49,436 bases of DNA. It comes from an uncultured Eggerthellaceae bacterium (lineage in GTDB: Bacteria; Actinomycetota; Coriobacteriia; Coriobacteriales; Eggerthellaceae). The translations under genes and the position numbers were made by a program. The stretch spans positions 1-49,436 of the forward strand of contig CAJUQH010000016.1 in the NCBI GenBank assembly GCA_910588095.1, written 5' to 3'. The notes under the pieces are model-generated. The model was not told the DNA's origin, ran no database searches, and worked only from the letters and a program-made list of their open reading frames with translations. Positions 7,028-15,557 of the stretch are shown here, in pieces. Every line of letters begins with the position of its first letter. Positions within the stretch are counted from its first letter, which is position 1.

Positions 7028-8456
7028 CGACCTCATCGTGTTTCCCATGGACACGGTCACCGACACGTACAGCGCGCCCAGCTCGTCCAACGAGGTGTAC
7101 TCGGGGGCGCTCTTCACCGTGGAAGGTGACGGCGTCGAGCGCGTCCAGGCGACATTGAGCCGCGGCGAGCTGTACGCTTACGCCGTGGAGGACTTCCTCG
7201 TAGCCGACAACCCCGACAAGGCGGCCGAGGCAAGCCATTGGCAGCCCAAGGTGGTGGGCACAGGCACGTACTACAAAGGCTATGACGTGGTCACGCGGCT
7301 GTGGGACCCCAGCAAGGGGGAAGGCGACCCCTACGCCCACGTGCGCACCATAAAGCGCTTGGGCCCCACTATCGACGTGGCCATAGAGGAGGGCGTCCCT
7401 TCCTGCTGGGGCCTCTGGCTGGATGTGGATAGGCCGTCTGACGACGAGGTGGCCGATGGGCTGCGGGCTGCGGTCGACCTGGAAGCCATGGAGGGCGAAA
7501 CGCTCACCGTGACGGCGCAGTTCGCCGATGGCACGTTCCAGACCCAGGTCATCGCATTGCATGCTGGCTGGTTCAAGGGCGAGGACGCGACCGGCGCCTA
7601 CGGCGTGGCCGACTGGCTGCCGACCGGCACACCTGTCTCTGCTGACCAGGTGCCCTCTGGCGAGGACTACGTGCACACGCTGTACGGCACCTTGGAGAGC
7701 GTGAGCGACACGGCGCACCCGTACGCGCTCGACGACGCCAACCGCTATGAGGACAAGGTGGCCCCCAGCAAGAACGACATCGCAAACCATCTGGAGCCCT
7801 ACGACACGACCGCGGTGATCGAGGGGGTGCCGGGTCCAGAGGCCATCTTCGAGGCGGACGAGCCGAGGACCGTCTGGCTTGGCGCGGTCAAGGAGGCCGC
7901 CCTGGTGGAGGTGACCCTATCGAACCTGACCTGGGAGGTCACCGACGTGCTGCCCGACCGGTTCGACCTGTACGAAGACACCGAGGTGCGCGGCTTCCAG
8001 GGCAACATCGAGTACATGAACAAGTGCCGGAGCATCACGAACAACTGGTCGGTGGACGAGGCGGGCCGGCTGAACGAGGACAACTCGTTCGTGATGGTGG
8101 AGTTCGACGCCATGCTTTCCGCGTCGGCTGACCATGAGTCGATGCTCGGCGAGTTCGGGAGCATCTGCCGCATCGACGAGGCGGCGGGACAGACGGTGTT
8201 CGCGACGGCGGGGCTCTTCGCCGCGCTCGATACGGGCTACCACGACCCGACGGATTCCTTTGACTGCGCGATCATGGGGCGCGTGCGCCTGCGGCCCGGC
8301 GAGGTCAACCACATCGCCCTCGTGTTCATCGCCGACAACGCGGTGGCCCAGGGCGACGGGCTCGCCTTCGCGTGCCCATCGCCGCACGTGGGGCCGAACG
8401 GATTCGGCAGGAAGACGCCGGACGTCAGCGAGATGGAGCTCGTCCGGCTGGGGTGA
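6915..8456 (+). pseudogene. Secreted/extracellular regulator remnant lacking its N-terminus (hypothetical)
   Basis: A frame of about 500 residues with coding character from near base 6945, in the +1 frame relative to the sigma remnant. It begins in mid-protein (AAESLFAVKAYASTTESVF), with no signal peptide, transmembrane helix or credible start codon with a Shine-Dalgarno. The body is acidic, rich in Trp, Tyr and Asp and predicted to be mostly beta. It contains no motif I can name. In many Gram-positive genomes an ECF sigma gene is followed by a membrane-anchored anti-sigma or sensor protein with a large extracellular part. The order here suggests that the cytoplasmic and membrane portion of such a partner was deleted together with sigma region 4. 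Translation of the fragment from an internal start remains possible. The frame itself carries no other stop or frameshift, so the event may be recent. Confidence 0.6.
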
Positions 8457-8500
8457 GCGGCCGCTGCGGCAGGGGCGCCTCGGGGCGCTGCCCGCGCGGC

Positions 8501-9391
8501 CTAGGGCTGCGGCTGCTTGCGGGCCTTCGGCAGCTGCCGGTAGACGATGGCTGCCAGCACGAGGGCACAGCCGAAGAGCGCCAGCGGAGAAGGTGCGTCG
8601 CCAACGAGGGCCCACGCCGCCAAGATGCCCACCGGCAGCTCGCTCGAGGCCATGATGGACACCATGCTGGCCGAGAGCTTGGGGCTCGCGTAGTTGATGA
8701 GCGACGTGGGGAACAGGATGCCCAAGAAGGCGAGCCCTGCTGCGTAGGGCCAGAGCATCGGCTCGACGGCGGAGGCGAACAGGCCGCTCGGGTTCGCCAC
8801 GGTGGTCGTCACCAGGCCGCCGAGGGCCAGCAGGCTCGTGCGCACCAAGGCGGGCTGCCCCGCGCCCAGTATGCCTGAGAAGTAGAGGAACAGCGCATAG
8901 AACAGGGCCGAGGCGATGCCGAAGGCCACGCCGACAGGGTCAAGGCCCTGGTAGCTGCCGTCGAAGATGCCGGTGGAAAGCAGCGTGCCCGCCAACACGA
9001 CCAGCACGGCTATGACGCTGGGGCGGTCGGGCAGGCGCCGCTTGGCTATGCACTCGATGATGACGCTCACCCACACGTACTGGAACAGCAGCGTGAGCGC
9101 GACGGCGCTGGGCAGCAGCGACACGCTGGAGTAGTAGCACACCGACGTGCACCCCGTGAACAGCCCGAGCGCCATCATGGACAAGGCCGACCGCGCGCCG
9201 ATGCCCCGCAAGGGCAGCCGCCTTGCCGCCACCACGGCAGCGCAGACGAGGAATGCCACGAGGTATTGCAGCGGCAGGAACGAGGCCGGGTAGATACCGC
9301 CGCTCGCCGCGCTCTTGATGACGGGCACGATGAGCCCGTAGCTGGAGCCTGCGGCGAACACCAGGATGGGATAGAGGAACGTCTTGCTCAT
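8501..9391 (-). CDS. EamA/DMT-family permease
   Basis: 296 residues with about ten hydrophobic helices arranged as two repeats of the drug/metabolite transporter fold (EamA domains near residues 5-140 and 155-288). It starts MSKTFLYPILVFAAGSSYG and ends in a short basic tail (LPKARKQPQP). The substrate cannot be told from the sequence; family members export amino acids, nucleosides or other metabolites. The ATG at 9391 has no Shine-Dalgarno, but a perfect-looking -10 box TATACT (9404-9399) ends exactly seven bases before it, so the mRNA is probably leaderless. It is divergent from pheS, with 101 bp between the start codons. Confidence 0.9.
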   Translation of the reverse strand: MSKTFLYPILVFAAGSSYGLIVPVIKSAASGGIYPASFLPLQYLVAFLVCAAVVAARRLPLRGIGARSALSMMALGLFTGCTSVCYYSSVSLLPSAVALTLLFQYVWVSVIIECIAKRRLPDRPSVIAVLVVLAGTLLSTGIFDGSYQGLDPVGVAFGIASALFYALFLYFSGILGAGQPALVRTSLLALGGLVTTTVANPSGLFASAVEPMLWPYAAGLAFLGILFPTSLINYASPKLSASMVSIMASSELPVGILAAWALVGDAPSPLALFGCALVLAAIVYRQLPKARKQPQP

Positions 9392-9398
9392 AGGGGCC

Positions 9399-9404
9399 AG
9401 TATA
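9399..9404 (-). promoter_or_regulatory. -10 box of the EamA gene, leaderless arrangement
   Basis: TATACT on the minus strand, followed by seven bases and then ATG. With a normal discriminator length, transcription starts at or within one base of the start codon. Confidence 0.6.
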
Positions 9405-9445
9405 CGGCATCGCTTGGCTGCGCGCCCGCTACCAGGCCCGGTTCC

Positions 9446-9454
9446 TGCTATAAT
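9446..9454 (+). promoter_or_regulatory. Extended -10 promoter of pheS
   Basis: TGC-TATAAT. Transcription should begin near 9461, leaving a leader of about 30 bases with the Shine-Dalgarno AGAGGAGG at 9473-9480. There is no room for a T-box or attenuator. Confidence 0.7.
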
Positions 9455-9492
9455 TAACAGGTTTGACGCAATAGAGGAGGGGCCAGCGAGCT

Positions 9493-10554
9493 ATGGCGAT
9501 AACTGACGAGCTTTCCACGCTGCGCGACGACACGCTGCAGCGCATCGAGGCGGCTGCCACCACCGACGAGCTGGACGCGGTGCGCGTCTCGGTGGTGGGG
9601 AAGAAGGGCAGCCTGACCGGCTACCTGCGTTCCATGGGCGACGTGCCCAAGGAGGAGCGCGCAGCCGTGGGCCGCACGGTGAACGAGGTGCGCGAGGCGG
9701 TGGAGGCGGCGCTCGAGGCGCGGAAGGCGGCGCTCTCGGCAGCCGAGCTCTCGGCAGCCATCGATGCGGCGGCCGTGGACGTCACGCTGCCGGGCCGCGC
9801 CCAGCAGATGGGCACGCGCCATCTCATCAACGGCATCATCGACGAGGTGTCCGAGATATTCCTGGGCCTCGGCTACACCGTGGAGCACGGCCCCGAGGTG
9901 GAGACCGACTACTACAACTTCGAGGCGCTGAACGCCCCGCCCGACCATCCCAGCCGCTCCATGCAGGACACGTTCTACATCCGCGACCTGTCCGGCGACG
10001 AGGCGGCCGTGCGCGGCGAGTCCGACGTGCTACTGCGTACCCAGACCTCGGGCGTGCAGGTGCATGCCATGGAGGACAACCCGCTTCCCATCTACGTCAT
10101 CGCGCCGGGCAAGGTGTACCGCCGCGACGTGGCCGACCCGAGCCATCTGCCGCAGTTCCACCAGATAGAGGGCCTGGTGGTGGACAAGGGCATCACCTTC
10201 GGCGACCTGAAGGGCACGCTCGAGTTCCTGTGCAAGGCCGTGTTCGGCCCCGAGCGCAAGACGCGCTTCCGCGCCCATTACTTCCCGTTCACCGAGCCTT
10301 CGGCCGAGGTAGACGTGAGCTGCGGCATCTGCCACGGCGAGGGCTGCCGCATGTGCAAGGGCACCGGCTGGCTGGAGATACTGGGCTGCGGCATGGTGGA
10401 CCCCAACGTGCTGCGCATGAGCGGCATCGACCCCGAGGTGTACTCCGGCTTCGCCTTCGGCATGGGCGTGGAGCGCATCGCGTGCCTGAAGTACAACGTG
10501 CCCGACCTGCGCATGCTGCTGGAAGGAGACATGCGCTTCCTGAGGCAATTCTAA
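9493..10554 (+). CDS. pheS: Phenylalanine--tRNA ligase alpha subunit
   Basis: 353 residues, standard length. The N-terminal coiled coil (residues 1-90) binds tRNA; the rest is a class II catalytic core. Visible are the motif 2 region (FHQIEGLVVDKGITFGDLKG), RFRAHYFPFTEPSAEVDV, a CGICHGEGCRMCKGTGWLE segment and the motif 3 segment YSGFAFGMGVERIACLKY. It acts in the cytoplasm as an alpha2-beta2 tetramer with PheT, whose gene follows after an unusually long gap of 205 bp. The cysteine cluster CGIC...CRMC is found in a subset of PheS proteins and may bind zinc. The start follows AGAGGAGGGG by 11 bases. The stop codon lies inside a 12-bp hairpin. Confidence 0.97.
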   Translation: MAITDELSTLRDDTLQRIEAAATTDELDAVRVSVVGKKGSLTGYLRSMGDVPKEERAAVGRTVNEVREAVEAALEARKAALSAAELSAAIDAAAVDVTLPGRAQQMGTRHLINGIIDEVSEIFLGLGYTVEHGPEVETDYYNFEALNAPPDHPSRSMQDTFYIRDLSGDEAAVRGESDVLLRTQTSGVQVHAMEDNPLPIYVIAPGKVYRRDVADPSHLPQFHQIEGLVVDKGITFGDLKGTLEFLCKAVFGPERKTRFRAHYFPFTEPSAEVDVSCGICHGEGCRMCKGTGWLEILGCGMVDPNVLRMSGIDPEVYSGFAFGMGVERIACLKYNVPDLRMLLEGDMRFLRQF

Positions 10555-10574
10555 TGACGAGCCATTAGAATTGC
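10545..10574 (+). repeat. 12-bp perfect hairpin spanning the pheS stop codon
   Basis: GCAATTCTAATG (10545-10556) pairs perfectly with CATTAGAATTGC (10563-10574), loop ACGAGC. The stem contains the last two sense codons and the TAA of pheS. There is no T-run after it, so it is not a classical terminator. It may control pheT level by partial termination, RNA processing or stalling, or be the footprint of an insertion. Confidence 0.7.
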
Positions 10575-10759
10575 GAAGCTTCCGCTGCGGCTTCCCCTGG
10601 CATGCCGCCTCGAAGCTCTCGGGCTTGCCCTCGCAGCACGAAGGCTGCTCGGCCACCCGACGCTCCGATGCGACGCACCATGAGAACCCTCGCTAGCTCG
10701 CAAGCTTCCTGGAATAGATGAGATGAAGCGCTTGAGATGGAGAAAGATAGAGGCCTGAT

Positions 10760-13234
10760 ATGAAAGTATCGTTGAAATGGCTGGCCGAATACGTGGACGT
10801 GCCGGCGGACACCAAGGAGCTCTGCGACCGGCTCGACCTGACGGGCACGGGCGTGGAGGGCGTCGAGACGCTGGGCGCCACATTCGAGAACGTGGTGACG
10901 GCCCAGGTGCTGGCCAAGGAGCCGCACCCCGATTCCGACCACATGTGGGTGTGCACGGTGGACGTGGGCGAGCGCAACCTGGGCGAGGGCGGCGCGCCGG
11001 AGCCGTTGCAGATCGTGTGCGGCGCGCAGAACTTCAACGCGGGCGACCACATCGTCACCGCCATGGTGGGCGCCGAGCTGCCGGGCGGCATCAAGATAAA
11101 GAAGTCGAAGCTGCGCGGCGTCGTGAGCTGCGGCATGAACTGCTCCGAGCGCGAGCTGGGGCTGGGCTCCGACCACGACGGCATCATGATACTGCCGGCC
11201 GACGCGCCGGTGGGCGTGCCCTTTGCCGAGTACGCGGCCATGACCGACACGGTGCTCGACCTCGAGATAACGCCGAACCGCCCCGACTGCCTGTCCATGG
11301 TGGGCATGGCGCGCGAGGTGGGGGCCATGTACCAGGTGCCCGCGACCGACCCGCTAGAGGCCGATGCGGCGAAGCTCGAGGCTTGCACGGCCGGGGCCCT
11401 CGCGGCCGACGCGGTGTCCGTCGAGATAGCCGACGAGGACCGATGCGGCCGCTACAATGCCCGCATCATCGAGAACGTGAAGGTGGGGCCCTCGCCCGAC
11501 TGGCTGGCCGAGCGCGTGGCTGCCGCCGGTGCCCGCTCCATCAACAACGTGGTGGACGTGACCAACTACATCCTGTTCCTGTACGGCCAGCCGCTGCATG
11601 CCTTCGACTTCGACCAGGTGAAGGGTGCCAATGGCCAGGCGCATATCATCGTGCGCCCCGCCGCCGACGGCGAGCAGCTCACCACGCTGGACGGCACCGA
11701 CCGCGTGCTCACCAGCGACATGACCGTCATCGCCACTCCCGAGCGCGCCGTGGCCCTGGCCGGCGTCATGGGCGGCCTCGACTCCGAGGTGACCGACGGC
11801 ACCACCACGGTGCTGCTGGAGACGGCCACCTTCGACCGCGCCCACACCTCGCGCACGAGCCGAAACCTGGGGCTCATATCCGAGGCGTCCATGCGCTACG
11901 AGCGCGGCGTGGACGGCAACCCCATCGAGGGCATATCGCAGGCAGCCGCGGCGCTGCTGGCCGAGGTGTCGGGCGGCACGGTGCGCCCCGGCGCGGTGGA
12001 CGTGTGGCCCGTGCATGTCGAGCCGGTGGAGCTGAGCTTCCGCATCGGGCGCTTCAACGCCATGATGGGCGCGCAGATACCGGACGACTTCATCCGCGAC
12101 GTGCTGGAGCGCCTGGGCTGCGAGGTGGCTGCCACTGCCGATGCCGACGTGCTGGCGGTGACTGCGCCCACCTTCCGCCCCGACCTCGAGCGCGAGATAG
12201 ACCTCTACGAGGAAGTGCTGCGCCTGTGGGGCATGGACCGCATCGAGTCCACGCTGCCCGCGGGCCGCGAGCGCGTCGGCGTGCGCCGGCCAGCCGAGCA
12301 CGTGCGCGCGGTGCTGGACGCCACGCTGCGCGCCGCCGGCCTCAACGAGACGATGACCTACTCCTTCGGCGAGCCGGGCGACGTCGAGCGCATGGGCCTG
12401 GGGCCCGATGCCCTCGGCCAGCCGGTGGAGGTGCTGAACCCCCTCAACGCCGACCAATCCGTCATGCGCCAGAGCATCCTGCCGGGGCTGCTGCGCTCGG
12501 TGGCCTACAACCAGAGCCGCGGCGTGGCCGACGTGCAGCTCTACGAGATAGGCACTGTGTTCTCCACGGCGGAGGGCCGCAAGAAGCCCAAGGAGCGCAC
12601 GAAGGTGGCCGGCGTGCTGGCTGGGGCCATGCATCGTGCCGGGTGGAACCAGGCGGCGGTGCCGTTCGACTTCTTCGACGGCAAGGGCGTGCTCGAGTCG
12701 CTGGCGCGCGAGCTGGCGCTGCCCAAGCTGCGCTTCAAGGCGCTCGATGCGGCCGATGCGCCGCACCTGCAGCCCGGCCGCGCTGCCGAGATGCTGGCCG
12801 GCGGGGCCGTCATCGGCTGGGTGGGCGAGGTGCACCCGCTGGTGGCCCGCGCCTTCGGCGCCGAGGCGCCCGTGGTGGCCTTCGAGCTGGACGTGCCCGC
12901 GCTGGAGAAGGCGGCCCGGCCTGCGCGGCCTTACGTGGATGTGCCCACGTTCCCCGCGGTGGCGGTCGACCAGGCCTTCGTGGTGGGCGAGGACGTCACG
13001 CATGAGAAGATGGCGCAGGTCATGGCCTCGGCGGGTGGCAAGCTGCTCGAGAGCGTCGCGCTGTTCGACGTCTACCGCGACGACGAGCGCGTGGGGGCTG
13101 GCAAGAAGTCCATGGCCTACGCGCTCACGTACCGCGCGCCCGACCGCACGCTCACGAGCGAGGAAGTGGAGAAGGCCCACGAGCGCCTGGTGAAGAAGGT
13201 GTGCGGCGCCACGGGCGCCGAGGTGCGGTCCTAG
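10760..13234 (+). CDS. pheT: Phenylalanine--tRNA ligase beta subunit
   Basis: 824 residues, full length. The domains run as follows: an N-terminal segment (MKVSLKWLAEYVDVP), an EMAP-type tRNA-binding domain at about 39-150 (ending CGMNCSERELGLGSDHDGI), the B3/B4 editing domain at about 210-390 (NPIEGIS downstream), a B5 domain at about 405-475, a degenerate class II core, and the C-terminal ferredoxin-like anticodon-binding domain at about 730-824 (FPAVAVDQAFVV ... YALTYRAPDRTLTSEEV). With PheS it charges tRNA-Phe and edits mischarged tyrosine. The ATG follows AGATAGAGGCCTGAT, a modest Shine-Dalgarno. The 205-bp gap after pheS holds a hairpin but no obvious gene. Confidence 0.97.
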   Translation: MKVSLKWLAEYVDVPADTKELCDRLDLTGTGVEGVETLGATFENVVTAQVLAKEPHPDSDHMWVCTVDVGERNLGEGGAPEPLQIVCGAQNFNAGDHIVTAMVGAELPGGIKIKKSKLRGVVSCGMNCSERELGLGSDHDGIMILPADAPVGVPFAEYAAMTDTVLDLEITPNRPDCLSMVGMAREVGAMYQVPATDPLEADAAKLEACTAGALAADAVSVEIADEDRCGRYNARIIENVKVGPSPDWLAERVAAAGARSINNVVDVTNYILFLYGQPLHAFDFDQVKGANGQAHIIVRPAADGEQLTTLDGTDRVLTSDMTVIATPERAVALAGVMGGLDSEVTDGTTTVLLETATFDRAHTSRTSRNLGLISEASMRYERGVDGNPIEGISQAAAALLAEVSGGTVRPGAVDVWPVHVEPVELSFRIGRFNAMMGAQIPDDFIRDVLERLGCEVAATADADVLAVTAPTFRPDLEREIDLYEEVLRLWGMDRIESTLPAGRERVGVRRPAEHVRAVLDATLRAAGLNETMTYSFGEPGDVERMGLGPDALGQPVEVLNPLNADQSVMRQSILPGLLRSVAYNQSRGVADVQLYEIGTVFSTAEGRKKPKERTKVAGVLAGAMHRAGWNQAAVPFDFFDGKGVLESLARELALPKLRFKALDAADAPHLQPGRAAEMLAGGAVIGWVGEVHPLVARAFGAEAPVVAFELDVPALEKAARPARPYVDVPTFPAVAVDQAFVVGEDVTHEKMAQVMASAGGKLLESVALFDVYRDDERVGAGKKSMAYALTYRAPDRTLTSEEVEKAHERLVKKVCGATGAEVRS

Positions 13235-13264
13235 AGCTGCGCCCATGGCGTCGCTGCGTGATGA

Positions 13265-13294
13265 AGGAAGGGGAGCCCACGGGCTCCCCTTCCT
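13265..13294. terminator. Strong hairpin, probable terminator of pheT
   Basis: AGGAAGGGGAGCC (13265-13277) pairs with GGCTCCCCTTCCT (13282-13294), loop CACG. The following TCTT is a weak U-tract. It lies between the convergent pheT and asnB and may serve both. Confidence 0.65.
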
Positions 13295-13360
13295 CTTGCG
13301 ACCCATGGCCCCCGCTGGCCTGCGGGCAACGTGCGGCAGCGGGCTATGGCAGCGAGCTTC

Positions 13361-15322
13361 CTAAGCCGCCTCTACGGAGCCTTCGGCCTCGGGCTGGCTG
13401 CCGAAGTACACGTCATGCCACATGAGGAACATGTAGACGATCCATATCTTGCGGCTGCGGTCGGCGCCGGCCCTGTGCTCGTCGAGCAGGCGCACCAGCT
13501 CGCCGGTGTCGAAGAAGCGCTCGGCCGCAGGGCTCGTGAACCAGCGCTTCACCTCGTCGTAGTAGCGGTCCTGCCGCAGCCAGCTGACCACTGGCACGGG
13601 AAAGCCCAGCTTCTCCTTCTGCGCCCAGTCGTGGGGGATGGCGCGCTCGGAGGCGTCGCGCAGCGTGAGCTTCGTCTGCTCGTCGGACACCTTCAGCGCC
13701 GTGGGGATGGTGCGCGACACGTCGAACACCGGCAGGTCCAGGAACGGCACCCGCGACTCGAGCGAATGGGCCATGGACATCTTGTCGGTCTTGAGCAGGA
13801 TGTCGCCCACCAGCCAGAAGAACAGGTCGACGTACTGCATGCGCGTCACGTCGTCTTGGCTGGCGACCTCGGCGTACGCCGGCGCGGTGAGCTCTTGGGG
13901 CAGCGGCCCGGTCACCGGGCGCTTCAGCAGCCGCGCCCGTTCCGCAGGGCTGAAGGCCACGCTGTTGGCGTTGGTGTAGTACCAGTCCTCGGGCGTCTCG
14001 CTCGCGCGCTCAAGGTAGTTCGCCCCGCGCACGCCTGCGCGCCGCAGCAGCGCCGACGCCCCGCGCAGCAGCGGCTTGGGCACCCAGCCCAGCTTCGCGC
14101 CCGCGAGCGGCGCCTGGTAGATGCGGTAGCCGCCGAAGAACTCGTCGGCGCCCTCGCCGCTGAGCACCGCCTTCACCTGGGTGGCCGCCAGCTTGTCGAC
14201 GAACCACAGCGCCACGGCGCTCGGGTCGGCCGAGGGCTCGTCCATGTGCCATTGCACCTGGCGCAGGCAGTCCCAGTACTCTTCCTCGGTTATGTGGTGG
14301 CTCGTGTTGCGCACCTTCAGCTCGTCGGCCAGCTCGGCCGCCCAGCTTATCTCGTCACGCTCGCCCTCGTACTCGGCGAAGCCCACGGTGAACGTCTTGA
14401 TGCCGGGGTTCTCGGCCGCCAGGCACGCCGCCATGTAGCTGGAGTCGATGCCGCTCGACAGGAACGACCCCACCTCCACGTCGGCCACGTTGTGGTAGCG
14501 CACCGAGTCGCGCATGGCCTCGTCGATGGCGTCGGCGGTGGCGGCGCGGCTGCGCTCGCGGTCGAAGTCGTAGGTGGGCCGCCAGTAGCGCTCCATCTCG
14601 TGGGTGCCGTCGGCGCGCACGGTCATGCAGTGGGCTGGCGGCAGCTTGAAGATGCCCTTGAAGAACGTCTCGGGCAGTGCCGAGAACTGGAAGCACAGGT
14701 ACGCCTCCAGCGCCTCCTCGTTCAGCTCGCGCTCGTAGGCGGGGTGCTCGAGGATGCACTTCGCCTCGCTGGCGAAGATGAAGCGGCTGCCGCAGAAGGC
14801 GTAGTAGAACGGCTTGATGCCGAAGAAGTCGCGGGCGCAGAACAGCTCGCGGCGCTCGGCGTCCCATATGGCGAACGCGAACATGCCGCGCAGCCGCGTG
14901 AGGCACGCGCGGCCCCAGGCCAGGTACGCCACCAGCAGCACCTCGGTGTCCGACTGGGTGGCGAAGCCCCAGCCCTCGGCTTCCAGCTGGGCGCGCAGGT
15001 CGTGGTAGTTGTATATCTCGCCGTTGAACACGATGGCGTAGCGGCCGGTGGCGCTCCCGCGCTCGTCGCCCTGCACGAAGCGCCCCTCGGCATCGAGGGC
15101 GGGCGAGGTGACGGCGCTCCCGTGGCCGCCATCGGCCCGCACGAGCGGCTGGTTGCCGCCTTCCAGGTCGATGAGCGAGAGCCGCCGGTGCCCCAGCGCT
15201 ATGCCGTCGGCGATGTAGCGGCCCTCGCCGTCAGGGCCGCGATGGGCCATCACGTCGCACATGGCCTTCAGCACGGGCCGGTCGTTCTCGGTCGCTTCGG
15301 TGAATCCGCAGATGCCGCACAT
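13361..15322 (-). CDS. asnB: Asparagine synthase (glutamine-hydrolysing)
   Basis: 653 residues, class B asparagine synthetase (EC 6.3.5.4). The N-terminal Ntn glutaminase domain begins MCGICGF, with Cys2 as nucleophile after Met removal. HRGPDGEGRY, HRRLSLIDL and FNGEIYNYHDL complete that site. The synthetase domain (from about residue 240) has the PP-loop SFLSSGIDSSYMAA, EGADEFFGGYRIY and DKMSMAHSLESRVPFLD. It makes asparagine from aspartate, ATP and glutamine, though some family members amidate cell-wall or other acids. An insertion with EGGNQPLVRADGGHGSA near residue 55 slightly lengthens the glutaminase domain. The start is weakly supported by a Shine-Dalgarno (GAAGGAG about 13 bases upstream), but Cys2 fixes it. 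It appears to be transcribed alone. Confidence 0.95.
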   Translation of the reverse strand: MCGICGFTEATENDRPVLKAMCDVMAHRGPDGEGRYIADGIALGHRRLSLIDLEGGNQPLVRADGGHGSAVTSPALDAEGRFVQGDERGSATGRYAIVFNGEIYNYHDLRAQLEAEGWGFATQSDTEVLLVAYLAWGRACLTRLRGMFAFAIWDAERRELFCARDFFGIKPFYYAFCGSRFIFASEAKCILEHPAYERELNEEALEAYLCFQFSALPETFFKGIFKLPPAHCMTVRADGTHEMERYWRPTYDFDRERSRAATADAIDEAMRDSVRYHNVADVEVGSFLSSGIDSSYMAACLAAENPGIKTFTVGFAEYEGERDEISWAAELADELKVRNTSHHITEEEYWDCLRQVQWHMDEPSADPSAVALWFVDKLAATQVKAVLSGEGADEFFGGYRIYQAPLAGAKLGWVPKPLLRGASALLRRAGVRGANYLERASETPEDWYYTNANSVAFSPAERARLLKRPVTGPLPQELTAPAYAEVASQDDVTRMQYVDLFFWLVGDILLKTDKMSMAHSLESRVPFLDLPVFDVSRTIPTALKVSDEQTKLTLRDASERAIPHDWAQKEKLGFPVPVVSWLRQDRYYDEVKRWFTSPAAERFFDTGELVRLLDEHRAGADRSRKIWIVYMFLMWHDVYFGSQPEAEGSVEAA

Positions 15323-15434
15323 AGCTGTCTCAAGCGCTCCTTCGATGCATTCGGTGGGTGTCGTTGCGTTGGGTCATAGATGCATTAAACCGAAATAATA
15401 CTAAAGGCGACTGCTTCCGGCGCGAAGGCAACGC

Positions 15435-15440
15435 TATAAT
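15435..15440 (+). promoter_or_regulatory. -10 box of the symporter gene
   Basis: Perfect TATAAT preceded by GC. It predicts a 5' leader of about 110 bases, which contains GGGCCC repeats 26 bases apart (15499-15504 and 15533-15538 region) able to pair; no known riboswitch is recognised. GATGCATT occurs twice in the region between this gene and asnB (near 15343 and 15379). Confidence 0.6.
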
Positions 15441-15557
15441 CCATGGAATCGGTGCATCGGCGCGGCCTGCGTGCCTGCGCGGCGCACCTGCCTGGAGGGC
15501 CCGGTCATAGCAAGAAGGGGAAGGGCCCCCATCCTGTATATGCGAGAGGGGATTCGG

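Noticed and set aside
9392..9492. Possible T-box or attenuator before pheS
   Set aside because: The predicted leader is only about 30 bases, with no T-box sequence and no terminator.
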